DNA of 64,000 nucleotides from Tsukamurella sp. PLM1. Its GTDB lineage: Bacteria; Actinomycetota; Actinomycetes; Mycobacteriales; Mycobacteriaceae. Position numbers and translations under genes: made by a program. Under the pieces are notes generated by a model that did no database searches, was not told the origin of the DNA, and was given only the letters and a program-made list of their open reading frames with translations. The stretch is taken from the NCBI RefSeq assembly GCF_023168325.1, contig NZ_AP025688.1:2852001-2916000 (forward strand), written 5' to 3'. Below, piece after piece: positions 55,889-64,000 of this stretch; position 1 is the first letter of the stretch; the number at the start of each line of letters is the position of its first letter.

Positions 55889-56372
55889 CAAGTGCAATCA
55901 GATTCTTGGACGCGAGCAGGCGTAGTGACTCGAGCACGTCGATTTCGTCGCCACCGCTCCGCAGGACCTCAGCGAGTTCCGCGAGGGTGTACAGTCTCGG
56001 CGCCAATACCCAGACCGAGAATTCGAGCGGTGTGACCATCCGGAGGTCACCGTTCCGGTCAACCAGAACGTGCTGGACATCAGTCGATACCGCGGCAACT
56101 CTGCCGAGCGCCACGGCCTGAAATTCAGTCGCACGAGACCAGGCGTCCGCGAGGTCGACGACTAGGCCCCGTGACCGCGCTGCAGACAGGACCGTCGCAC
56201 CGATATCGGATCCACGGACGCGTCCGGGCCAAGAGACGATCAGCGACTCGAGATCGGGCCCGTCCGCCGGCACGTCGATCTGACGATCCCCCAGCCGGAA
56301 GACCACCCCGACCGCCTCGTCGCGGGTCCTGTAACCGAGAAACTGCCCCACTGTCAGTAGCTCCGAAGTCAA
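55869..56372 (-). CDS. unrecognised 167-aa protein, first gene of the FtsK/WXG-like operon
   Basis: TTG 56372 has GGAAGGGGAG about five bases upstream; the protein starts MTSELLTVGQFLGYRTRDEA. It appears to have a beta-rich N-terminal half (GVVFRLGDRQIDVPADG, VLVDRNGDLRMVTPLEFSVW) and a winged-helix-like C-terminus (LYTLAELAEVLRSGGDEI, LRLLASKNLIALDE). This could be a regulator or adaptor. No family is recognised. It overlaps the membrane/WXG-like gene by 20 bases. Confidence 0.6.
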   Translation of the reverse strand: MTSELLTVGQFLGYRTRDEAVGVVFRLGDRQIDVPADGPDLESLIVSWPGRVRGSDIGATVLSAARSRGLVVDLADAWSRATEFQAVALGRVAAVSTDVQHVLVDRNGDLRMVTPLEFSVWVLAPRLYTLAELAEVLRSGGDEIDVLESLRLLASKNLIALDEATSG

Positions 56373-56402
56373 TGGGCTCCCCTTCCATCCCTCAACGAAG
56401 AT

Positions 56403-56414
56403 ACAACATGTTGT
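56403..56414 (-). promoter_or_regulatory. ACAACATGTTGT palindrome within the FtsK/WXG-like operon promoter
   Basis: The perfect 12-bp palindrome lies in an AT-rich stretch 31 bases upstream of TTG 56372. On the minus strand, TTGATA (56417-56422) and TATCTT (56395-56400) could be -35 and -10 elements with 16 bases between, placing the palindrome inside the spacer where a repressor would block RNA polymerase. Assignment is by inspection only. Confidence 0.5.
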
Positions 56415-56489
56415 GCGTGTATCAATCGCAACACGAACAATCCTCTGTCCATCTCGGACGAAACCGGAGAGTGACGGAAATGGTGACGA

Positions 56490-56708
56490 CTATCGACCCA
56501 CTGGTTGCTCGCCGATCACGTATCGCTCAGCGCCATCTACGCTCTCCCACACCGCGATTCCATCACGCACGCGCGCCCGCAGCGGAGCCCCCCCGAGAAG
56601 TCCGCGGCCAGGTCGGCACCGGACCGACCGGACCGGAATCCAGGACCGCCTCCCGCACCTGATCCGCCACCAGGTGAATCTCGCTCTCGAGGTCGAGGGA
56701 TCGCGCAT
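56490..56708 (-). CDS. small hypothetical protein coupled to the Eis-like gene (frame breaks)
   Basis: An ATG overlaps the Eis stop (TGATG at 56705-56709 region). With one added base the frame reads SLDLESEIHLVADQVREAVL then DSGPVGPVPTWPRTSRGG. The annotated-frame end reads RARVRDGIAVWESVDGAERY and VIGEQPVGR. Neither half alone looks complete, so two small indels are assumed in a gene of about 72 aa. Function unknown. Confidence 0.45.
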   Translation of the reverse strand: MRDPSTSRARFTWWRIRCGRRSWIPVRSVRCRPGRGLLGGAPLRARVRDGIAVWESVDGAERYVIGEQPVGR

Positions 56709-57946
56709 CAGAAGTGCTCGACGGCCCAGGGCCGACGCGGGCTCAGCAGCATGAGATCGGCGCGGGCGGCGGCACCGCCGGTGAGCTCGCGGATCGCCCC
56801 GGTCCCGACGCGCCGGGATACCGGCTCATCGGAGAGCCAGAGCCGCCCCAGGTCTGTGACGTCCAACGCGAGATCCGCGGGCTCGTCGGTGGCCGAACAG
56901 GTCCCAGCGCCACCGTCGGTGGAGATGACGAACCGCCCGTGCGCCGGGCCGGGACCGGCACCGTCGTACCCGGGATCGGTCACGTCCAGCACGAGCCGAC
57001 CGGGGGCGGCGTAGTTGCGCGCCGAGAACAGCGCGGGCACGTCGAGCGGCCGGATCCACAGCAGGTCACTGCGATTGGACACCTGCACGGTGCGCGGGTC
57101 GGCGGGAACGGTGGTCACGAGGTCGTCAAGGGCGCGCTGCGGGGCCACGACGGCGGCGACCCAGTCGATGCTCATCGCGAACGCCCACAGGTCCCGCTCG
57201 GCGGCCGCGTCGACGCCCAGCAGCTCGGAGACGGTGACGACGGAGTCGGGCCGCGAATCGGTCCATTTGCCCTCCACACCGTAGGTGAGCACGCCGGCCA
57301 CGTCGCCGCCGCGGCGCAGCACGAGGCGCTGCTTGGTGTCGCCCTTGCCGATCAGGCCCGCGGCCATCCGCCCGTTGAGCGGCAGCCGCGAGACGCGGCC
57401 CGGGATCGTCAGCCGTTCCCGGATGCGGTCCGCGGCCGCCAGGTGCTCCTCGCCGTCCACGTACCGCAGCTCGTCCCCGGACCGTTCCGGCAACCTGGTG
57501 CGGTCCACCACGATCCGGTAGTCCACCACCTCGGTGCTCGGCCCGAACCCGTACCGGCCGTAGATCGCGTACTCGGCGGCGATGAGCGTCGCGGCGGGAA
57601 GGCCCGCGGCTTCTGCGTCGGCGAGGCACCCGCGCATGTGCGCGCCTAGGATGCCGCGCCGACGGTGCGTGGGCAGCACCGTCACCGCGGAGACAGCACG
57701 GGCCGGCACCGGCGCGCCCCCGACCGCGGTCAGCGACTGGTCGAACGAGAGGAACGTACCGACGGTCCGCCCGCGGTCTACAGCGGCGCGGTGGTCGAGC
57801 ACGTCGAGCTGCGGCACGACGGCATCAAACCACGCCTCCGCGTTGGGCATTGGGCTCTGGAATCCGACTGCCGCGCAGTCGTGGAAGCCCTGGAGCTGTT
57901 CGCGGGTGGTTACGCGCTGGAACTCGATACCGTTCGAATCGGTCAT
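56708..57946 (-). CDS. eis: Eis-family GNAT N-acetyltransferase
   Basis: This 412-aa enzyme has an N-terminal GNAT domain with the acetyl-CoA loop VTVLPTHRRRGILGAHM near residues 92-108 and AEYAIYGRYGFGPSTEVVDY, a second GNAT-like domain and a C-terminal SCP2-like domain. The chain ends in phenylalanine (AVEHF), and the terminal carboxylate acts as general base in characterised Eis proteins. Mycobacterial Eis acetylates aminoglycosides and host proteins; activity here is not shown. ATG 57946 is the start. Confidence 0.88.
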   Translation of the reverse strand: MTDSNGIEFQRVTTREQLQGFHDCAAVGFQSPMPNAEAWFDAVVPQLDVLDHRAAVDRGRTVGTFLSFDQSLTAVGGAPVPARAVSAVTVLPTHRRRGILGAHMRGCLADAEAAGLPAATLIAAEYAIYGRYGFGPSTEVVDYRIVVDRTRLPERSGDELRYVDGEEHLAAADRIRERLTIPGRVSRLPLNGRMAAGLIGKGDTKQRLVLRRGGDVAGVLTYGVEGKWTDSRPDSVVTVSELLGVDAAAERDLWAFAMSIDWVAAVVAPQRALDDLVTTVPADPRTVQVSNRSDLLWIRPLDVPALFSARNYAAPGRLVLDVTDPGYDGAGPGPAHGRFVISTDGGAGTCSATDEPADLALDVTDLGRLWLSDEPVSRRVGTGAIRELTGGAAARADLMLLSPRRPWAVEHF

Positions 57947-57985
57947 ACCGACAACGTTACCGGCGCACACGACCGGGTTTCCCGC

Positions 57986-58860
57986 TCAGCAACCCCATCC
58001 GCATCGGTGGACGCCGAGGATCGTTCCGTCCAGGCCCGCGACGAGGTGCGAGTCCATTCCGTTGGAGTTGATGCCCATCCAGATCTCACCGCCACCGTCG
58101 CCGCTGACGGTGACGCGGAATCGCTCGTTCGGCGACACGCGCGCCGTGGTCAGCCCCAGCCGGTCCGGCGCTGACGCGATGAGCGCCGCGATCCGCGCGG
58201 TGTCGAGCTTCGCGACGTCCACCCGCGCTCCGGGGTCCGACCCCGGGGAGAGCCCGCCGTACACCTCACGGCCGTGGAAAGCCCCGCCCAGCGAGTACGT
58301 GTACCAGGCGGCACCCACCGGCGACTGCGCCTCCGGGATCCGCACCACCGCCTGGTCGCGGTAGAAGTGAACACCCTGGATCACAGTGGTGCCGAACTTC
58401 TTCCGGATCGCGACCACCACCTCGTCCATGCCCGCCGCGGTGAACATCTGCCCGCCGACGAGCCCATCGGCGGCCGGCGGGAGGGCGACGGCCGCGGCGC
58501 GGTCTCCCCGTTCGCCGGTGTCTCCTCCCGCAGCATCCACGCGGCGGTCAGCGATCCGAGCAGCCCCAGGACCGCCACCGCCACCACACCGATCACGGCC
58601 CGCGCACGCCACTGCGCCCGACGGTCCGCGCTCCTCCCGGCCTCTTTCCTCCCGCCCGGGGCGTCCGGCACCGCCGGCAGCTGCAGGTCACCCAGCAGCT
58701 CGTCGAGATCGGAGACGAGGGCCGCGTCCCGCGCGCTCGCCAGCCTCGCGAGGTGTTCCGAGGTCGTCAGCTGGCCCTCGGTGAAGGCCTCGTCGAGCCG
58801 GGCCATCGCCCACATCCGGTCGACGTCCCGAGCGCGGAGTTCCCCATCCCGCCCCGACAT
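57986..58860 (-). CDS. DUF1707 domain membrane protein, one frame break
   Basis: The N-terminal DUF1707 domain (RARDVDRMWAMARLDEAFTE, then GQLTTSEHLARLASARDA) is followed by a membrane helix (AVIGVVAVAVLGLLGSLTAA). After the Pro/Arg-rich linker the frame must shift near 58490 to GGQMFTAAGMDEVVVAIRKK and an extracellular beta-rich domain (GTTVIQGVHFYRDQAVVRIP) ending HRCGWGC. The restored length is about 291 aa. The outer domain could sense or bind a ligand. Function unknown. Confidence 0.75.
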
Positions 58861-58896
58861 GTTCACGACCGTACATCCGTCGATCGCACTCCTGTG

Positions 58897-59895
58897 TTAC
58901 TTCTGCGCCGCGATCTCCGGCACGTGCGTGGCGCGGACGTACACCGCGTCGCCCTCCGACAGGTCCAGGGCAGTGGCGTCGCCGCGGGTGATCTGGGCGT
59001 GGAAACGCTCGCCCGTCGCCGCGTTGCGCAGCTCCACCCGCACCTCGAAGCCCAGGTACACGACCCGCTCGACATCGGCGCGCAGCACGCCCGCCTCCTC
59101 GGACGTCAACCCGCCCGCACGCGCCAGCTCCGGGGTGCGGCCCACGCGGATGTCGTGCGGGCGCACGAGCACTCCGTTGAGCTTCGCGACCGAGCCGAGG
59201 AACGACATCACGAACGTGCTCGCCGGGCGGTCGTACACGTCTTCCGGCGTGCCCACCTGCTCGATGCGCCCCTTGTTGAGCACGGCGATGCGGTCGGCGA
59301 TGTCGAGCGCCTCCTGCTGGTCGTGCGTCACGATCACGGTCGTCACGTGGACCTCGTCGTGGAGGCGCCGCAGCCACGCGCGGAGCTCGTCGCGCACCTT
59401 CGCGTCCAGGGCGCCGAACGGCTCGTCGAGCAGCAGCACCTGCGGATCGACCGCGAGCGCGCGAGCGAGCGCCATGCGCTGCCGCTGACCGCCGGACAGC
59501 TGCGCCGGGTACCGGGTCTGGAAGCCGCTGAGCCCCACGACCTCGAGCAGGTCGTCGACCTTGGCCTTCACCTCGGCCCCCGGGCGCTTGCGGATCTTCA
59601 GCCCGAACGCGACGTTCTCGCGCACCGTCATGTGTTTGAAGGCGGCGTAGTGCTGGAACACGAAGCCGATGTCGCGCTCCTGCGGCGTGGCGTTCGTGAC
59701 GTCCACGCCGTTGATCTCGACCCGCCCGGAATCGAGCCGGTCGAGGCCCGCGATGGACCGCAGCAGCGTCGACTTGCCCGAGCCGGAGGGGCCCAGCAGC
59801 GCGGTGAGCGAGCCGTCGGGAATGTCCAGGGACACGTCGTCCAGGGCGGCGAAGTCACCGTAGTGCTTGTTCGCGCCTACCACGCTAATCGTCAT
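58897..59895 (-). CDS. cysA: sulfate/thiosulfate ABC transporter ATP-binding protein CysA
   Basis: This 332-aa ABC ATPase has Walker [21 protein letters not shown] near residues 34-53, signature [15 protein letters not shown], Walker [13 protein letters not shown], switch His in [14 protein letters not shown] and a C-terminal TOBE-like regulatory domain. It powers sulfate import through CysT/CysW. ATG 59895 overlaps the cysW TAG by 11 bases. The gene order sbp-cysT-cysW-cysA is classic. Confidence 0.95.
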   Translation of the reverse strand: MTISVVGANKHYGDFAALDDVSLDIPDGSLTALLGPSGSGKSTLLRSIAGLDRLDSGRVEINGVDVTNATPQERDIGFVFQHYAAFKHMTVRENVAFGLKIRKRPGAEVKAKVDDLLEVVGLSGFQTRYPAQLSGGQRQRMALARALAVDPQVLLLDEPFGALDAKVRDELRAWLRRLHDEVHVTTVIVTHDQQEALDIADRIAVLNKGRIEQVGTPEDVYDRPASTFVMSFLGSVAKLNGVLVRPHDIRVGRTPELARAGGLTSEEAGVLRADVERVVYLGFEVRVELRNAATGERFHAQITRGDATALDLSEGDAVYVRATHVPEIAAQK

Positions 59896-60703
59896 CGCGG
59901 TTCCTCCTGCGGGTCGCTTCGAGCAGGGTCATCACCACCAGCGCGACGAGCGCCAGCAGCATCAGCAGCGTCGCGGCCGCATAGGCCCCGAACGTGTTGT
60001 AGTCGTCGTGGTTGCGCGAGCTCACCAGCAGCGTGAGCGTCTGCGAGATGCCCGGGAAGTTCGAGGAGACCATCAGCACCGCGCCGTACTCGCCGAGCGC
60101 GCGGGCGATCGTGAGGACCACGCCGTAGGTCAGGCCCCAGCGGATCGCGGGCAGCGTGATCCGCCAGAAGGTCTGCCACGCGTTCGCGCCGAGCGTCGCC
60201 GCGGCCTGCTCCTGATCCTGGCCGATCTCGTGCAGCACCGGCTCCACCTCGCGGACCACGAACGGCAGCGTCACGAAGGTGGTGGCGAGCACCATGCCGG
60301 GCAACCCGAAGATCACCCGGAAGCCCAGGGATTCGATGCCGCCGAACCAGCCGCCCACGCCCCACAGCATGATCAGGGCCACGCCCACCACCACGGGCGA
60401 GACGGCGAACGGCAGGTCCACGGCGGCCTGCAGCGCGGCCTTGCCGCGGAATTTCCCGCGCGCCAACGCGAGCGCGGTGAGCACACCGAACACCACGTTG
60501 AGCGGCACCACGATCGCCACGATCAGCACCGACAGCTGCAGCGCCGAGATCGCCGCGGGCGTGGTGATCCAGTCCCAGAACTCGCCGAAACCGCGCTCGA
60601 ACGAGCGGTACAGGATCACGCCGATCGGTAGCACCAGGAGCACCAGCAGGTACAGCAGCGCGACGCCGCGCAGGCTCAGCACCGTCTTCTTCGACAGGTT
60701 CAC
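59885..60703 (-). CDS. cysW: sulfate ABC transporter permease CysW
   Basis: This 272-aa inner-membrane permease has six hydrophobic segments and the EAA loop [20 protein letters not shown] that contacts CysA. It has the sulfate-permease pattern [23 protein letters not shown] 60703 overlaps the cysT TGA (GTGA). The charged tail [11 protein letters not shown] is cytoplasmic. Confidence 0.94.
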   Translation of the reverse strand: MNLSKKTVLSLRGVALLYLLVLLVLPIGVILYRSFERGFGEFWDWITTPAAISALQLSVLIVAIVVPLNVVFGVLTALALARGKFRGKAALQAAVDLPFAVSPVVVGVALIMLWGVGGWFGGIESLGFRVIFGLPGMVLATTFVTLPFVVREVEPVLHEIGQDQEQAAATLGANAWQTFWRITLPAIRWGLTYGVVLTIARALGEYGAVLMVSSNFPGISQTLTLLVSSRNHDDYNTFGAYAAATLLMLLALVALVVMTLLEATRRRNRDDD

Positions 60704-61494
60704 TCCTGCTCCTCCCGCTTCGCGCCCCGCGATCCGAAGAACCGCATCGCGGCGAGCAGCACGAACGCGATGGCGAGCAGCGCCACCGACACCGCGGAAG
60801 CCGCGACCTGGTTGTCCACCTCGAGCTGCTGCTGGATGTACTGCGACGCCACCTGCGTCTCGCCGGGGATGTTGCCGCCCACGAGAACGACGGAGCCGAA
60901 CTCGCCGATGGCGCGGGTGAAGGCGAGGCCGGCGCCCGAGAGGATCGCCGGGAGCAGGGTGGGGATCACGATCTTGCGCACGATCACCCGGTTCGGGGCG
61001 CCGAGGGACGCCGCCGCCTCCTCCACCTCCCGGTCGAGCTCGATCAGCACGGGCTGCACCTGCCGCACCACGAACGGCAGCGTCACGAACGCCAGCGCGA
61101 TCACGATCGCGGGCTGGGTCGCGTTCAGGGTCAGCCCGACGGGGCTGTCCGGCCCGTACAGCGAGAGCAGCACGATGGACGCCACGATGGTCGGCAGCGC
61201 GAACGGTAGGTCGATCAGCGCGTTCACGACGCCCTTGCCCGGGAAGTCGTCCCGCACCAGCACCCAGGCGATGACGGTGCCCATCACCACGTTGATGAGG
61301 GTCACCAGCAGCGCCACCCAGACGGTGATCACCAGCGTCGAGACGGCGTTCTTCGCGGTGAGCGCGTCCCAGAAGCCCGACCAGCCGTCGTCGAAGGCCT
61401 TGGTGGTGATCGCGGCGATGGGCAGCAGCACGATCAGCGAGATCCACAGCCAGGCCACGCCGATGCGCAGCGGATTGATCAGCGCGCGCATCAC
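60700..61494 (-). CDS. cysT: sulfate ABC transporter permease CysT
   Basis: This 264-aa permease has six membrane segments and the EAA loop LGAPNRVIVRKIVIPTLLPA, with FTRAIGEFGSVVLVGGNIPG near the C-terminus. It pairs with CysW to form the channel. GTG 61494 overlaps the sbp TGA (GTGA); ATG 61491 immediately follows and is an alternative. Confidence 0.94.
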   Translation of the reverse strand: MMRALINPLRIGVAWLWISLIVLLPIAAITTKAFDDGWSGFWDALTAKNAVSTLVITVWVALLVTLINVVMGTVIAWVLVRDDFPGKGVVNALIDLPFALPTIVASIVLLSLYGPDSPVGLTLNATQPAIVIALAFVTLPFVVRQVQPVLIELDREVEEAAASLGAPNRVIVRKIVIPTLLPAILSGAGLAFTRAIGEFGSVVLVGGNIPGETQVASQYIQQQLEVDNQVAASAVSVALLAIAFVLLAAMRFFGSRGAKREEQE

Positions 61495-62585
61495 TTGCCC
61501 CCGGTCTTGTAGGCGGTCGCGATGGCGCCCTTGTCACCGAACAGAGCGGCGTCCACCGCGGCCCACCCGGCGAGGTCCGTGCCGTTGTTCTTCGCGGCAG
61601 TGCCCCGGCCGAGCACGGCGCCGAGTTCGTCGATGGTCCACAGCCGCTGCGGCTGGGCGCCGAACAGGTGCGCGGTCTCGGCGGCGATCGCGGGGTCTCC
61701 GGCCCGGAACCCCGACGTCGGGATCGCGCGCTGCGCCGGCGGCGAGAACAGGAAGTCGACGAAGCGCTTCGCGGCCTCGGGAGACTGGGCGGTGTTCACC
61801 ACTGCCACCGGCAGGTCGATGCGGAAGGACTGCGGCGGGATGAAGTATTCGGGCCGGGGCTTGCCGTCCCTCTCGCTCTGCCGCTGCAGCAGCACCGCCT
61901 CGCTCTCGTAGCTGAGCAGCACGTCGCCCTGGCCGGATTCGAAGGCGGAGGTGGCGTCGCGGCCGGAGCCGGGGCTGACTGTCGTGTGATCGCGGATGAG
62001 CTCCTTGACGAAGGCCAGTCCCTTCTCGGGTTCCTGGCCGCCGTTCGACAGCGCCGCGTACGGCGCGAGGAGGTTCCACTTCGCCGAGCCGGAACTCGCC
62101 GGGTTCGGCGTGACCACCTCGACGCCGGGCTTGAGCAGGTCCGCCCAGTCGTGGATGCCCTTGGGGTTCCCGGGGCGGACGACGACGGCGACGAGGGAGG
62201 TCACGGGCACGGACCGCCGCGGGTAGGCCTTCTCCCAGTCCTTGTCGATGAGTCCGGCCTTGACGATCCGGGTGACGTCCGGCGCCACGGACAGGTTCAC
62301 CACGTCGGCGGGCACGTGGCGTGCGACCTTGCGGGACTGGTCGCCGGACGCGCCGTAGGACTGCGAGAAGCCCACGTCGGGGTTGGTCTCGCGGAACAGC
62401 GGGATGGCCACGTCGAAAGCGGGCTTGGGCGCCGCGAAGGCGACCAGGTTCACCCGCTTGTCGCCGCTGGAGATGTCGACGCCGTGCGGGTCATCGGTGG
62501 AGCCGCCCCCGCACGCCGTGAGCAGCACGGTCAGGGCGACGGCGACGATGCCCATCGCGCGGCCCCGGAGGGTGGGTCTCAACAC
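61491..62585 (-). CDS. sbp: sulfate-binding lipoprotein (Sbp/SubI-type)
   Basis: This 364-aa substrate-binding protein has a lipobox LLTAC near residues 21-25. The mature part shows NLVAFAAPKPAFDVAIPLFR, FSQSYGASGDQSRKVA (the sulfate-coordinating Ser/Gly loop), VVTPNPASSGSAKWNLLAPY and VLLSYESEA, all typical of the prokaryotic sulfate-binding family. It captures sulfate outside the membrane for CysTWA. GTG 62585 is the start. Sulfur limitation probably induces the operon; no operator was identified. Confidence 0.93.
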   Translation of the reverse strand: MLRPTLRGRAMGIVAVALTVLLTACGGGSTDDPHGVDISSGDKRVNLVAFAAPKPAFDVAIPLFRETNPDVGFSQSYGASGDQSRKVARHVPADVVNLSVAPDVTRIVKAGLIDKDWEKAYPRRSVPVTSLVAVVVRPGNPKGIHDWADLLKPGVEVVTPNPASSGSAKWNLLAPYAALSNGGQEPEKGLAFVKELIRDHTTVSPGSGRDATSAFESGQGDVLLSYESEAVLLQRQSERDGKPRPEYFIPPQSFRIDLPVAVVNTAQSPEAAKRFVDFLFSPPAQRAIPTSGFRAGDPAIAAETAHLFGAQPQRLWTIDELGAVLGRGTAAKNNGTDLAGWAAVDAALFGDKGAIATAYKTGGK

Positions 62586-62639
62586 TTCTCGCCGTTCTCC
62601 TGCAGGGGACTCATCAGGCGAGAATCGTACGGACCGGGG

Positions 62640-62756
62640 TCAGAGGGTCACGGCCCACGCGACCACGAGCAGCACCAGCAGCGCGATCAGCGCCAGGGTG
62701 ACTTTCGACTTGGGCACCAGCGCCCGCCACCCGCGGCCTCCGTCAGACACCGTCAT
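62640..62756 (-). CDS. 38-residue single-helix membrane peptide
   Basis: ATG 62756 with GGAGAAGGG seven bases upstream reads MTVSDGGRGWRALVPKSKVT followed by a hydrophobic helix (LALIALLVLLVVAWAVTL) and TGA. The strong ribosome site and N-in/C-out helix make it a credible small membrane protein. It overlaps the next upstream gene by 14 bases. Function unknown. Confidence 0.55.
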   Translation of the reverse strand: MTVSDGGRGWRALVPKSKVTLALIALLVLLVVAWAVTL

Positions 62757-62982
62757 CGTTCCCTTCTCCAGGTCCACGACCTGCGACATCAGCACGCTCC
62801 GCACGCGCGAGGCGAGCGTCCAGCACGTCGGCCACCCGGTCGATGAGCGCGCTGAGCACCCGCACCACCAGAATTGCGATCAGCGAGAGTACAACCATCA
62901 CCAGGCCGACCTGCAGGGCGAACGGGAGACCGGTGAGCCACAGCTCCACCGAGTCCCACCATCGCGCCAGTCCGTGCACCAC
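62743..62982 (-). CDS. small membrane protein
   Basis: This protein of about 79 aa starts at GTG 62982 or 62979 (VHGLARWWDSVELWLTGLPF), has one long hydrophobic segment (LQVGLVMVVLSLIAILVVRV) and then an amphipathic helix, LSALIDRVADVLDARLARAE. It is followed by the overlapping 38-aa peptide. It lies between the sulfate transporter genes and the divergent GH15 gene. No family is recognised. Confidence 0.6.
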   Translation of the reverse strand: MVHGLARWWDSVELWLTGLPFALQVGLVMVVLSLIAILVVRVLSALIDRVADVLDARLARAERADVAGRGPGEGNDDGV

Positions 62983-63037
62983 ACCAGCGTAGCGACCGTC
63001 CTGCGCGAACCGGCCGCCGTGCCCCATCATGGTGTGC

Positions 63038-64000
63038 ATGTCATCGACGAACGACGACTCGACCACCGACTCGCTCGGCGCCGACGCGCTGATCACCGAC
63101 ACTCCCCGCTCGGTGACGCGGTGTTCCCGCCGATCCACGACTACGCGTTCCTCTCCGACTGCGAGAACACGTGCCTGATCGCGCGCGACGGCACCGTCGA
63201 GTGGATGTGCATCCCCCGGCCGGACTCGCCGAGTGTGTTCGGCGCGATCCTCGACCGCGGCGCCGGGTCGTTCCGCCTCGCGCCGTACGGGGTGCTGGTG
63301 CCCGTGGACCGCCGGTACCTCCCGGGCAGCCTCATGCTCGAAACCACGTGGCAGACCTCGACGGGCTGGCTCATCGTGCGCGACGCGCTCGTCATGGGGC
63401 CCTGGCACGACACGCAGACCCGCTCGCGCACGCACCGCCGGACCCCACCGACTGGGACGCCGAGCACATCCTGCTGCGCACCGCGCGGTGCGTGTCGGGC
63501 ACCGTCGAACTGCAGCTCAACTGCGAGCCCGCGTTCGACTACCACCGGGCGGGGGCGGAGTGGTCCTACTCCGCCGACGGGTACGGCGAGGCGGTGGCCC
63601 GGGCCCGCACCCATCCCGACGAGCACCCCGAGCTCAAGCTCACCACCAACATGCGGCTCGGCCTCGAGGGCCGGGAGGCCCGCGCGCGCACCCGGATGAA
63701 GGAGGGCGACGAGATCTTCGTCGCGCTGTCGTGGAGCAAGCACCCGGTTCCGCAGACCTATCCCGAGGCCGCGCAGAAGATGTGGTCGACGGCGGAGTCG
63801 TGGCGGCAGTGGGTCAACGTGGGCCAGTTCCCGGACCACCCCTGGCGCTCCTACCTGCAGCGTTCGGCGCTCACGCTCAAGGGCCTGACGTACTCGCCGA
63901 CCGGAGCGCTGCTCGCGGCCTCCACCACCTCGCTGCCGGAGACGCCGCGCGGGGTGCGCAACTGGGACTACCGCTACGCGTGGGTGCGGGACTCGACGTT
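63038..64000 (+). CDS. GH15-type glycoside hydrolase (trehalase/glucoamylase-like), 3' cut by window, two frame breaks
   Basis: ATG 63038 (or 63029) opens MSSTNDDSTTDSLGADALIT. One added base near 63111 leads to VFPPIHDYAFLSDCENTCLI and ARDGTVEWMCIPRPDSPSVF. A second in the CCCC run near 63446 leads to DWDAEHILLRTARCVSGTVE and on to RGVRNWDYRYAWVRDST at the window end, the start of the (alpha/alpha)6-barrel catalytic domain. The N-terminal part is the beta-sandwich domain of GH15 enzymes. Mycobacterial members of this position hydrolyse trehalose (established for relatives, not shown here). Confidence 0.85.

Noticed and set aside
51547-56372. Interpretation of the FtsK-type operon as a standard conjugative element
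   Set aside because: No relaxase, integrase, excisionase or att repeats were seen around it, so an ICE assignment is not supported in this window.

Overview
This window comes from a high-GC actinobacterium of the Mycobacteriales. Tsukamurella or a close relative such as Gordonia is my best guess, and the species is not determined. The evidence is an LpqH-type lipoprotein, an Eis-type acetyltransferase, a partial DUF3558 lipoprotein, frequent GTG/TTG starts, many 4-base ATGA/GTGA gene overlaps, and a gene order from dnaG through glyS/smtB/zur, uppS/recO/era/ybeY/phoH, rsmE/dnaJ/hrcA, hemW, sir-cysH to cysAWT-sbp and a GH15 enzyme. That order broadly matches the corresponding stretch of mycobacterial chromosomes (recalled knowledge, not a search).

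Layout. About 1-19 kb is accessory: small enzymes, a DUF2231/Rieske pair, a coupled DUF2945-DUF488-alkyltransferase-like operon, a flavin monooxygenase, a TetR/MFS efflux pair beside a truncated peptidase gene and tRNA-Asn, a large lipoprotein, an adenylate cyclase, two methyltransferases, tRNA-Met, a long GAPDH, and a tripartite toxin/antitoxin/SecB-like set at 17.9-19.4 kb. From 19.4 to 26.1 kb is core: dnaG, dgt, a cold-shock protein, lpqH-like, glyS, smtB-like and zur. From 26.1 to 31.3 kb there is a complete alkane hydroxylase operon (alkB, two rubredoxins, rubredoxin reductase, TetR) followed by an OhrR-type regulator and an oxidoreductase. From 31.3 to 46.3 kb are ribosome, envelope and chaperone housekeeping genes. 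From 46.4 to 51.2 kb is the assimilatory sulfate reduction operon sir-cysH-cysD-cysN, preceded by a cysteine-rich leader peptide. From 51.5 to 56.4 kb is an unrecognised four-gene operon with an FtsK/EccC-like ATPase and a WXG100-like helical hairpin. From 56.5 to 64 kb are eis-like, DUF1707, the sulfate ABC importer cysA-cysW-cysT-sbp, and the start of a GH15 glycosidase.

Functional themes. Sulfate import (58.9-62.6 kb) feeds the reduction operon at 46.4-51.2 kb. The alk operon oxidises n-alkanes with its own electron-transfer chain. The two most interesting candidates are the toxin/antitoxin/chaperone set and the FtsK/WXG-like operon.

Caution on sequence quality. Roughly 25 single-base frame breaks are visible, mostly apparent deletions, often in runs of four or five G/C. 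They hit conserved and probably essential genes such as uppS, as well as recO, phoH, rsmE and cysH. Sequencing or assembly indels are the most economical explanation, so frameshifted genes are described here as probably intact in the organism unless stated otherwise.
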